Source: an uncultured Dongia sp.
GTDB taxonomy: Bacteria > Pseudomonadota > Alphaproteobacteria > Dongiales > Dongiaceae
Direction: 5' to 3'
Length of the DNA: 64,000 bases
Assembly: GCF_936916975.1 (NCBI RefSeq)
Contig: NZ_CAKZGO010000016.1
Location: 37,027 to 101,026 of the forward strand
Each line of letters begins with the position of its first letter. Position 1 is the first letter of the stretch. Below, piece by piece: positions 35,876 through 43,800 of the stretch. A model generated the notes under the pieces. The model saw only the letters and a list, made by a program, of their open reading frames with translations. It was not told the DNA's origin and searched no databases. The position numbers were made by a program, and so were the translations under genes.

Positions 35876-37570
35876 TCAGTTGCTGTCGAATTCCGGTGGT
35901 TGGGTGAGATCGAGAGACGGCAGTGATTCAAGCTCATTGCTTTCGCCGAGCCCTTCGCTGGGTGGCAGAGTGATCTCAATGTTGTTGGGATCAACCGTCG
36001 ATATTTCATCCTGATAATGCGTCACCAGTTTCGGGAACAGCATGACGGCTGCCACCATCAGCACCTGCAGCAGAATGAAGGCGACCGCGCCACGATAGAT
36101 TTCGGTCGTCTTGACACCAGCCAGAGTTCGACCTGTGACTTTGTCGACCCATTTGCCCACGGGCGCCACAGAGCGCATGTAGAACAGGGCGAAGCCGAAG
36201 GGTGGCGTCAGGAAGCTCGTCTGCATGTTGACCCCGAGCAGGACACCGAACCAGATGAGATCGATGCCCAACTTGGCGGCAACAGGCGCCAGCAGCGGGA
36301 TGATGATGAAGGCAATCTCAAAGAAATCGATGAAGCAGCCTAGGATGAAGACCAGGATGTTGACTGCAATCAGGAAGCCCCACTCGCCGCCGGGCAGGCC
36401 CGACATCAGTTCCTCGACCCAGACATGGCCGTTGACGCCATAGAAGGTTAGCGAGAAGACGCGGGCGCCGATGAGGATGAAGAGCACGAAGCAGGACAGC
36501 TTCGTCGTGGCATCCAGCGCGTCGCTGAGCGACGCCCAGGAAATGCGACGTTTCGCCAGCGCCATCAGCAGAGAACCGGCGGCTCCCATGGCGCCACCTT
36601 CGGTTGGCGTCGCGATGCCAAGGAAGATCGTGCCCAGCACCAGGAAGATCAGCGCAAGCGGCGGGGTCAGCGTGATGACAACTTCCTGGGCAAGCCGCGA
36701 GAGCCAGCCCAGGTTCATCGCCTTGTTGGCGACAGCGAGGGCATAGATGACGGCAGCGCCGATCGTGGCGCCCCAGATCCCGGCACCGTTCTGAATGCTG
36801 TCGCCGATTGTCAGGGCAACGGCAAAGGCGATCGCCGTTCCAACGATGAGAACGACGAGGAGCGATAGGGTACCACTGCCAAGGGTGCGTGCTTCTGCCG
36901 GCAGCGCCGGCGCTGCCTTGGGACGAATGATGGTGATCACGAAAACGTAGAGGCAGTAGATGGCTGTCAGCATCAAACCCGGAACGATGGCGCCGGCATA
37001 CATGTCGCCGACCGAACGGCCGAGCTGGTCAGCCAGCACGATCAGCACCAATGACGGCGGAATGATCTGCGCTAGCGTGCCTGATGCGGCGATGACGCCC
37101 GTCGCCAGCGACCGGTCATAGCCATAACGCAGCATGATCGGCAGCGAGATGAGGCCCATCGCCATGACCGACGCAGCGACAACGCCGGTTGTCGCGGCCA
37201 GCACGGCACCAACCAGCACCACTGCGTAAGCGAGGCCGCCGCGGATAGGACCAAACAGCTGGCCAACTGTGTCGAGCAGGTCTTCCGCCATGCCGGACTT
37301 CTCAAGAACAATTCCCATGAAAGTGAAAAAGGGAATGGCCAGTAGCGTCTCGTTGTTCATCACGCCCAGCAGTCGTCCGGGCGATGTCTGAAGCAATGGC
37401 CAGGACAGCGTGATCTCGCCACCGGAGATCGGCGCCAGCTCAACGCCGATGAAGAAGAAGAACAGACCGTTGGCGGCGAGCGCGAAGGCGACCGGATAGC
37501 CCATGACCAGGAACAGAACCAGCGCCGCGAACATGATCGGCGCCAGGTTGTGGGCGATGAGCTCGATCAT
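35876..37570 (-). CDS. dctM: TRAP transporter large permease (DctM-like)
   Basis: 564 residues, longer than typical 430-residue DctM because of an extended mid-protein region (about 210-290) and a polar tail rich in Glu, Pro and Asn. Transmembrane repeats include GYPVAFALAANGLFFFF, NNETLLAIPFFTFMGIVLEKSG, AYAVVLVGAVLAATTGVVAA and the PTEGGAMGA helix-break motif, all hallmarks. Longer DctM proteins of this form occur with TakP-type binding proteins. It overlaps dctQ as ATGA and catalyses Na+-driven uptake with DctQ. Confidence 0.93.
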   Translation of the reverse strand: MIELIAHNLAPIMFAALVLFLVMGYPVAFALAANGLFFFFIGVELAPISGGEITLSWPLLQTSPGRLLGVMNNETLLAIPFFTFMGIVLEKSGMAEDLLDTVGQLFGPIRGGLAYAVVLVGAVLAATTGVVAASVMAMGLISLPIMLRYGYDRSLATGVIAASGTLAQIIPPSLVLIVLADQLGRSVGDMYAGAIVPGLMLTAIYCLYVFVITIIRPKAAPALPAEARTLGSGTLSLLVVLIVGTAIAFAVALTIGDSIQNGAGIWGATIGAAVIYALAVANKAMNLGWLSRLAQEVVITLTPPLALIFLVLGTIFLGIATPTEGGAMGAAGSLLMALAKRRISWASLSDALDATTKLSCFVLFILIGARVFSLTFYGVNGHVWVEELMSGLPGGEWGFLIAVNILVFILGCFIDFFEIAFIIIPLLAPVAAKLGIDLIWFGVLLGVNMQTSFLTPPFGFALFYMRSVAPVGKWVDKVTGRTLAGVKTTEIYRGAVAFILLQVLMVAAVMLFPKLVTHYQDEISTVDPNNIEITLPPSEGLGESNELESLPSLDLTQPPEFDSN

Positions 37571-38172
37571 CGGATTTCTCCCGCGCCGGGACCGTGCGGA
37601 TCGCGCCCGGCCGCCGATATCTGCGGCTCAAGCACGGCGGGGATGCTCAACGGCTCGTGAGGGTCATCGATCCTGCCGGTTAGAATGGCGATGCGTTTGA
37701 TGATCTCGGAAAACGCCTGAGCCAGCAGCAGGATGAAGCCCACAAGGATGATCAGTTTGGCAGGCCACACCATCAGCCCACCGGAGTTCATCGACATCTC
37801 TTGCGATTGGTAGGACTCCCAGAAGAAGGGGATGCACAACCATAGCATCATGCCCACAAAGGGCAGCAGGAACACGACATGGCCGAACAGATCGATCCAG
37901 TCCCGGGTTCGCTTTTGCAAATGGCTGGAAACGACGTCGATGCGGATATGGGCGTTGCGCTGCAGGGTATAGGCGGCCGCGAGCATGAACACGGCGCCGA
38001 ACAAATACCATTGCAATTCCAGCCAGGAGTTCGAGCTGCTGTCGAAGGCTTTGCGAATGATGGCATTGCCGGCACTGACGATCACCGCAACGAGCACCAG
38101 CCACTTCACTTGACGTCCGATGAACACCGTGACCGCGTCGATGCTGCGGCTGGCGGCAAGCAAAGCCTGCAT
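37567..38172 (-). CDS. dctQ: TRAP transporter small permease (DctQ-like)
   Basis: 201 residues with a GGGAGGA ribosome site. Four membrane helices are expected. The second helix region contains the family pattern NSWLELQWYLFGAVFMLAAAY followed by R-N-A-H-I-R-I-D-V, seen in essentially all large DctQ proteins. A charged C-terminal tail ends the protein. It is translationally coupled to dctM. Confidence 0.92.
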   Translation of the reverse strand: MQALLAASRSIDAVTVFIGRQVKWLVLVAVIVSAGNAIIRKAFDSSSNSWLELQWYLFGAVFMLAAAYTLQRNAHIRIDVVSSHLQKRTRDWIDLFGHVVFLLPFVGMMLWLCIPFFWESYQSQEMSMNSGGLMVWPAKLIILVGFILLLAQAFSEIIKRIAILTGRIDDPHEPLSIPAVLEPQISAAGRDPHGPGAGEIR

Positions 38173-38305
38173 CCTCTATCCTCCCAGTCTGTCGCCGATT
38201 CCGGCAGTTTTTGATTTAGCCTCGTCGGCACCCTACCTAAAGCCTTGAACAGACGCAATCATTCGTGATCTGGCGCCAAGGTCGACTTTGGTCTGGCATC
38301 AGTTC

Positions 38306-38932
38306 CTAGCTTTGGCTGGCACGGGCCGTGGCAGTCAGGATGCCGGCGCCGATCAGCAAGCTGCCACCGACCTTGTTGGCAGCACCCACGACGCGCTCGT
38401 TTCGGATCGCCGCCCGCGCTCGCGACGCGATGAGTGCGTAGCCGAACGCATTGGCGAATGCGAGCACCAGGAAGGTGATTTCGAACACCACCATCTGGGT
38501 CAGGAAATCAGCCTGTGGGTTGAGGAACTGGGGCAGGAACGCCACGAAGAAGATGATGCTCTTTGGATTGAGGGCAGTCACGATCCAGGCATGGCCCAGC
38601 ATCCTGGCCATCGAGGCGCCATCGGCCCGCGGCTGGGCGTTGAGCGAGCCGCCCGCGCGCCACAGCTTGATGCCGAGCCAGATCATGTAGGCAGCACCGA
38701 CCCATTTGAGGACGGTGAAGACGGTGGCCGAGGCGGCGAGGAGGGCACCAAGGCCGAGCATGGAGAGCGTCATCGCCGTGAAGTCACCCAGCGCCACGCC
38801 GATCGCCATCGGCAGAGCCGCGCGCCAGCCTTGGCCAAGGGCATAGGAGATCACCAGCAGGATGGTCGGTCCTGGAATGACCATCAGCAACGCAGAGGCG
38901 GCGGCAAACGCCACCCAGGTTTCCCATGCCAT
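38306..38932 (-). CDS. LysE/RhtB-family amino-acid exporter
   Basis: 208 residues, GAGGAG ribosome site. The N-terminus (AFAAASALLMVIPGPTILLVISYALGQGWRAA) contains the PGP motif and a following G-x-x-x-G of LysE/RhtB proteins, then ALGDFTAMTLSMLGLGALL and a helix with WVGAAYMIWLGIKLWR. Six spans are expected. Family members export amino acids or homoserine lactones. It sits between the second TRAP binding-protein gene and dctQ on the same strand but with gaps of over 100 bases, so co-transcription is uncertain. Confidence 0.9.
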   Translation of the reverse strand: MAWETWVAFAAASALLMVIPGPTILLVISYALGQGWRAALPMAIGVALGDFTAMTLSMLGLGALLAASATVFTVLKWVGAAYMIWLGIKLWRAGGSLNAQPRADGASMARMLGHAWIVTALNPKSIIFFVAFLPQFLNPQADFLTQMVVFEITFLVLAFANAFGYALIASRARAAIRNERVVGAANKVGGSLLIGAGILTATARASQS

Positions 38933-39056
38933 CGACTCAATCTCCTCATCGGTATGAAGGGATCAAGCCACAGCAAACCGGATTGGTCTAGCGCTGAGCT
39001 TACAGCGCGGACCAGGCGATCAATTCCGAATCAACACGCTGGAATATAACGATTTA

Positions 39057-40169
39057 TTATCCTGTGGGATAATTGAAACCAAGGTCGCGTGCGGCGAGGA
39101 AACCGCCTTCGCTGACCCGGGTCCAGTTCAACGTGGTCTTCCGGTACTTGAGATAGGAGCCAACGATTCGCTTGGTCACGTCGTCGCCGTTGTCGAGCAC
39201 ACCCTGGACCACTTCGCTCGACGCATTGCCAAACGCGACGAGGACGTCGCGAGAGAATTTCTTCAGCTGCACGTCGTGCTCGTTGACCAGGGTGGCGAGA
39301 GCCGCCGGGCTGCGTCCGCTGTATTCGGCGGCCGTCAGATCGTTCTCGGCCATGCAGGCCGCTGCGACGATCTGCTTCAGGTCGTCCGGCAAAGCGGAGA
39401 ATTTGCCCTTGTTGACGATGCATTCGAGCCCGGTGCCGGGCTCCTGGAAACCAGGCCAGTAGTAGAGCTTGGTGATCTTGTAGAGGCCGAGGGAGAGATC
39501 GTTGTAGGGGCCGACCCATTCGGCGCCATCGATGGCACCGTCCTGGAGCTTGGCAAAGAGCTCGCCACTCGCCATCGGCATGACGTCGACGCCAAGCTTC
39601 TTCAAGGCCTCGCCGCCATAGCCTGGCACGCTGAACTTGCGGCCCTTGAGATCGGCGACGGTATTCACTTCCTTCAGGAACCAGCCGCCCATCTGCACGC
39701 CGGTATTGCCGGCGAGGAACGGTTTGACGCCGGCGGCATCATAGAGCTCGTCCCACAATTCCTGGCCGCCAGCGAAGTTCATCCAGCCGTTGAATTCGGA
39801 CGGAATGAGGCCGAACGGGACCGCGCTGAAGAAGCCCGCGGCCGGCATCTGGCCAATGTGATAGAGCGAGAAATCATGCGCCATTTCAGCGGTGCCTTGC
39901 GAAACAGCCGCAAAGCCCTGCAGCGGCGAGACCAATTCACCCGCGGCATAAACCTTGATCGTCAGGCGCCCACCGGAAAGCTGGTTGATACGCTCGGCCA
40001 GGCGTTCGGCACTGGAGCCCAGGCCCGGCAGGCCCTTCGGCCAAGCCGTGACCATTTTCCATTCGATACGGTCCTGGGCGATGGCTGGTTTGGGAAACGC
40101 ACCGCCCATGGTGGCAGCGCCCGTGGCACCGGCCGTAAGGGCGCCGGTCAGAAAGCGACGACGTCGCAT
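39057..40169 (-). CDS. TRAP transporter substrate-binding protein (TakP-like), copy 2
   Basis: 370 residues from ATG 40169, preceded by GAGGA. A Tat signal (MRRRRFLTGALTAG...) ends near AIAQ. The sequence parallels copy 1: WKMVTAWPKGLPGLGSSAERLA, NTGVQMGGWFLKEV, DGAEWVGPYNDLSLGLYK. It differs in the binding region, so the ligand may be another keto- or hydroxy-acid. It is on the same strand as dctQM and upstream of lysE, and may be the original partner of those permeases. Confidence 0.9.
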   Translation of the reverse strand: MRRRRFLTGALTAGATGAATMGGAFPKPAIAQDRIEWKMVTAWPKGLPGLGSSAERLAERINQLSGGRLTIKVYAAGELVSPLQGFAAVSQGTAEMAHDFSLYHIGQMPAAGFFSAVPFGLIPSEFNGWMNFAGGQELWDELYDAAGVKPFLAGNTGVQMGGWFLKEVNTVADLKGRKFSVPGYGGEALKKLGVDVMPMASGELFAKLQDGAIDGAEWVGPYNDLSLGLYKITKLYYWPGFQEPGTGLECIVNKGKFSALPDDLKQIVAAACMAENDLTAAEYSGRSPAALATLVNEHDVQLKKFSRDVLVAFGNASSEVVQGVLDNGDDVTKRIVGSYLKYRKTTLNWTRVSEGGFLAARDLGFNYPTG

Positions 40170-40327
40170 GCAAGCAATCCTCGATCTGGTCAATTGGGGC
40201 CCGGCACCCGGTCCATTTTCGGACTTTTTGGCGGCGGCCCCTTCTATCTGGGGCGGGAAACTATCAGGTCGAACGGGCCAAGGAAAGCGGCCTGCGGCCC
40301 GTTGTCCGCCGGGTCATCGGCGCTTAC

Positions 40328-41056
40328 TCAGGCTTCGTCGACGAGGGCCTGCCACCCGTCCGGGCCGTAGCGCTGCAAGGGTTGGAAGCGCCGCTTGTAA
40401 TCCATCTTCTGGCTGCCCTTCACCCAATAGCCGAGATAAAGGTAAGGGAGACCCGCCTGGCGGGCGAGGTCGATCAGCCGCAGGACGACAAAGCTGCCCA
40501 GGCTGTCGCGTACCCGATCTGCGGCAAAGAAGCTGTAGACCGCCGAAATCCCGTCCGAACTCCAATCCGTGAGGCAGGCGGCGATCAGGTTACGCTGGCT
40601 ATCGCGGAATTCGATCATGCGCGTGTCGATCGGGCTGTCGGCGATCATGCTGGCGTAGTCCTGCGGTCCCATGCCGACCATTTCGCCGTCATTGTGACGC
40701 ATGTCGAGATAGCGGCTGAACAGCTGATACTGTTCCTGGGTCGGGTGCGCCGGCCGTATTTCAGCGGCGAGATCGGTGTTGCGCGCCAGGACCTTGCGCA
40801 AGGAGCGGGACGGCTTGAAATGCGCAATATCGATACGCACCGGCACGCAGGCTTGGCAGCCGGCACAGGCCGGCCGATAGGCAATGGAATGGCTGCGGCG
40901 AAATCCGGCCCGGGACAGCAACTCGAACAGCTCGGTCGCCTGGCCGCCGGCCAGTTCGGTAATGATCTTTCTTTCCATTCGATCAGGAAGATAAGGACAC
41001 GGGACCTCAGTGGTCACCATGAAGCTGATCGGGAAGCTGCGGCTTTGCACGCTCAT
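40328..41056 (-). CDS. bpt: Aspartate/glutamate leucyltransferase (N-end rule)
   Basis: 242 residues. The N-terminal Cys-rich motif (TTEVPCPYLPDR, then AYRPACAGCQACVPVRI) is characteristic of bacterial arginyl/leucyl-tRNA protein transferases. Later conserved features are the YLDMRHNDGEMVGM block and the YLYLGYWVKGSQKMDYK motif. It transfers leucine from Leu-tRNA to proteins with N-terminal Asp or Glu, marking them for ClpAP degradation. It is a cytoplasmic, single-copy housekeeping gene. Confidence 0.95.
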   Translation of the reverse strand: MSVQSRSFPISFMVTTEVPCPYLPDRMERKIITELAGGQATELFELLSRAGFRRSHSIAYRPACAGCQACVPVRIDIAHFKPSRSLRKVLARNTDLAAEIRPAHPTQEQYQLFSRYLDMRHNDGEMVGMGPQDYASMIADSPIDTRMIEFRDSQRNLIAACLTDWSSDGISAVYSFFAADRVRDSLGSFVVLRLIDLARQAGLPYLYLGYWVKGSQKMDYKRRFQPLQRYGPDGWQALVDEA

Positions 41057-41120
41057 AGCAATATCTTACGCCAACAGCAGGTGGGTGACCAGTACGGGAG
41101 AAGGGCTATTCGGGGCTGGC

Positions 41121-41657
41121 TCAGCTTGGGTCCGAGCGGACCACCACGGTGCCGACCACGATATCGTGGAGCAGGCGCGAGCGCGCGGTGAAGAAACCAA
41201 CGGCCAGGACCGGGAAAAAGAGCGTCACCGTGGCAAAGTACATCGCCGCCATCAGGAAGGCCTGGACATGGTCGATCTTGCGGCCCTCCAGATTGACGAC
41301 CCGCAGCCCGAAGGCCCGCATGCCAATGCTGGCGCCGCTTTCGCCAGCCATCAGATAAGTCGACATCGCGACATGGATCACCACCGGCGCCAGGAGCAAT
41401 GCCGGCAAGGAGAGGAGGCCCAGCGTCGCAATGGTCGCCATGCAGTTCGCCAGCCACAGCACGGAAGAGAGAACGAAGGCGATGACGAAGTCCATGCCGG
41501 CGGCGCAAAAGCGACGCAGCAGAACGCCGTCGAATCGGCGCGGATCGGTGAGGTCGACGCCAGTGGCCAAAACCGGGGAGTCATCATCCGCGGCGCGGCT
41601 GGATCGACCCGCTTCGAGGCGGCTCAGCTGAATGGATGGCAGTTTGCGATCGGTCAC
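41121..41657 (-). CDS. RDD-family membrane protein
   Basis: 178 residues with a GTG start and AAGGG ribosome site. The RDD domain begins with LLRRFCAAGMDFVIAFVLSSVLWL, containing the R...D pattern in the first span, and the later ESGASIGMRAFGLRVVNLEGRKI is the usual 'G-x-T-x-G-K-...-G-L-R-V' segment. Three or four spans are expected. The function is not established; some RDD proteins act in ion exchange or envelope transport. Confidence 0.88.
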   Translation of the reverse strand: MTDRKLPSIQLSRLEAGRSSRAADDDSPVLATGVDLTDPRRFDGVLLRRFCAAGMDFVIAFVLSSVLWLANCMATIATLGLLSLPALLLAPVVIHVAMSTYLMAGESGASIGMRAFGLRVVNLEGRKIDHVQAFLMAAMYFATVTLFFPVLAVGFFTARSRLLHDIVVGTVVVRSDPS

Positions 41658-41776
41658 GTCGAGGCCCTTGGCGTTGGCTGCAGGATGGCGCAGGCCAGGA
41701 TATGTGACGTCCGCCTGCCGCTCACAAGGCCGTTATCGGGCTGGCGTGCGACGATATCGGGCAGATCACGCGATCG

Positions 41777-42790
41777 TTAACCGCCGGAGCCAGGCTCTGT
41801 TCCGGAAGGTGGCACGATTTCCTGCGGCGCTTCGACCGGAGCGGCTGGCGCTGCCGGTGTTACCGGAGCTGTCGCAGCACCCGTCGCTGCGCCGCCCTCG
41901 CGCACGTCACTCAGCAGCGTGATCGAGATGCGCCGGTTCTGCGGATCGGCCGGGTTTTCCTTGACGAACGGGTCGGTATCGGCCCGGCCGACAACATTGC
42001 GGACATGGGTGGCATCAACCCCGTTTTCGACCAAAACGCGGCGCGCGGCGTTGGCGCGGTCCGACGACAATTCCCAGTTGCTGCGGCCGTCGGCCCCAAC
42101 ATATGGCGTTGAATCGGTGTGGCCGGAAATGGCGAGCTTGTTGGGCAAGTTCTTGACCGCCTGCGCGACCAAGCCCAGCAGGCGGCGACTCTTTTCATCC
42201 ATGTTCGCGCTGCCCGACGAGAACATCGATTCCTTTTCCTTGTCGAGGAGCTGGATACGCAGGCCCTCCGGCGTCTGGTCGACTTTCAGATTGTCCTGCA
42301 GGCCTGAAAGATCCGGCGACGCTGCGATCACCTGCTGGATCTGCTGCTTCACTTCCTCGAATTTCTTCTGTTCTTCGGCCTTGAGCGCAGCTTCGGCCTC
42401 TTTCGCATCGATCGGCTTCTCACCTTGATTCGCGGCCGCAGCTTGCTCGTCCTCGGTGCCTTCGCCGGTGCCGTCACCCGTGGCGCCGGTACCGTCTTCT
42501 TCGACATCGACTTCGGCCGAAGAACTCCCGCTGGTCGTTTCCATGACCTGCGCTTGGCCATCCATGATGGCCACTGTGCTGGCGGCGTCCGAGGCCGAGA
42601 GGGTCGGGCTGAAATAGTTGCCGATGGCCTTCTTCTGCTCGTCAGTGGTGTTGCCGAGCAGCCACAGCAGCAGAAAGAACGCCATCATCGCCGTCACGAA
42701 ATCGGCATAGGCCACCTTCCAGGCGCCACCATGATGGCCGCCGCCCGTCTTCTTGACACGCTTGATGATGATCGGTCTTTCATCCGCCAT
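41777..42790 (-). CDS. motB: Flagellar motor stator protein MotB
   Basis: 337 residues. A basic N-terminus (IIIKRVKKTGGGHHGGAWKVAYAD) leads into the single membrane span FVTAMMAFFLLLWLLG; the Asp of AYADFVTAMM is the conserved proton-binding residue. A long acidic/Gln-rich linker (about 60-140) precedes an OmpA-like peptidoglycan-binding domain (ISGHTDSTPY, LSSDRANAARRVL, GRADTDPF, NRRISITLL). A Pro/Ala-rich tail ends the protein. It forms the stator with MotA. Confidence 0.95.
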   Translation of the reverse strand: MADERPIIIKRVKKTGGGHHGGAWKVAYADFVTAMMAFFLLLWLLGNTTDEQKKAIGNYFSPTLSASDAASTVAIMDGQAQVMETTSGSSSAEVDVEEDGTGATGDGTGEGTEDEQAAAANQGEKPIDAKEAEAALKAEEQKKFEEVKQQIQQVIAASPDLSGLQDNLKVDQTPEGLRIQLLDKEKESMFSSGSANMDEKSRRLLGLVAQAVKNLPNKLAISGHTDSTPYVGADGRSNWELSSDRANAARRVLVENGVDATHVRNVVGRADTDPFVKENPADPQNRRISITLLSDVREGGAATGAATAPVTPAAPAAPVEAPQEIVPPSGTEPGSGG

Positions 42791-42840
42791 CGGTGCGGCC
42801 TTTCACGGCGGTCAGGGCTTTTGCAACAACATCGACTTGG

Positions 42841-43704
42841 TTAGGCAGGCGTCGGCAATGCGCTCACAGCCTGCTCGACTTCATAGAAGCTAGGTCTCTC
42901 TGTCGACCAAAGAACCTTGCGAGCAAACTCCACGGAGACGGCTGGCGGATAGCCTTGCATATGTGCCAGCAAGCCAGCCTTGATGCACTGATAGTATTTC
43001 GCATCGGCCGTATCTGTCGCACTAACGATCGTGGCCAGTGGCGCGAACACGCCATAGGACATCAAGATACCGAAGAAGGTACCAACCAGCGCTGCGCCGA
43101 TCAGATGGCCCAGGATCTCCGGCGGTTCCGTGATCGATCCCATGGTGTGGATAACGCCCAGCACCGCAGCGACGATACCCAGGGCGGGGAGGGCGTCCGC
43201 CATGCTCTGGATGGAATGGCTGCCGACATGAAGTTCGGCGTGGTGGGTCTCCAACTCGGCATCGATAAGGGTTTCGACCTCATTCGGGTTCTCGGTGCCC
43301 AGTGTCATCATGCGCAAATAGTCGCACAGAAATTCGACGGCGTGGTGATCGTGCTGGAATTTCGGAAACTGTGCGAAGAGGGTGCTTTCGTCCGGCTTTT
43401 CGACGTGCTGCTCAAGCGCCAGCATGCCCTTTGTCTTGGCCAGCCGGAACAACTGGTAGAGGACTGACAGCAGTTCGACATAATCGGCTTTCTTGTAGAC
43501 CGGGCCCTTGAAGGCGCGTTTGAACGCCGCGCCGACGGCTTTCAGGCCGGTTTTCGTGCTGCCGATGATCAGCGCGCCGACGCCGGCGCCCAAAATGATC
43601 ACGAATTCGGACGGCTGCCACAACACGCCCAGATGGCCGCCATGCACCGCATACGCGCCAAAGACGCAGCCGAAAACGACAACAATACCTACAATGACCA
43701 GCAT
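42841..43704 (-). CDS. motA: Flagellar motor stator protein MotA
   Basis: 287 residues. Starts MLVIVGIVVVFGCVFGAYAVHGGHL, then FVIILGAGVGALIIGS, which are the first two MotA spans. The cytoplasmic loop contains conserved charged residues (around RLAKTKGMLALEQHVEKPDES). The last two spans contain LPALGIVAAVLGVIHTMGSI and GAALVGTFFGILMSYGVFAPLA. With MotB it forms the proton-driven stator. It lies 50 bases upstream of motB, probably one operon. No other flagellar genes are in the window. Confidence 0.95.
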   Translation of the reverse strand: MLVIVGIVVVFGCVFGAYAVHGGHLGVLWQPSEFVIILGAGVGALIIGSTKTGLKAVGAAFKRAFKGPVYKKADYVELLSVLYQLFRLAKTKGMLALEQHVEKPDESTLFAQFPKFQHDHHAVEFLCDYLRMMTLGTENPNEVETLIDAELETHHAELHVGSHSIQSMADALPALGIVAAVLGVIHTMGSITEPPEILGHLIGAALVGTFFGILMSYGVFAPLATIVSATDTADAKYYQCIKAGLLAHMQGYPPAVSVEFARKVLWSTERPSFYEVEQAVSALPTPA

Positions 43705-43800
43705 GGAATGCCGAAACCCGCCCCTGATGAACCCGCCTCAAGATGGCCGGTTTTAGTTAATACTTGGTTTAGGATTCGGGGCAAGGGCTTGAATTGTGGT

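Noticed and set aside
39276..40370. A 364-codon open frame on the plus strand
   Set aside because: It is antisense to the TRAP binding-protein gene and has no recognisable domain.
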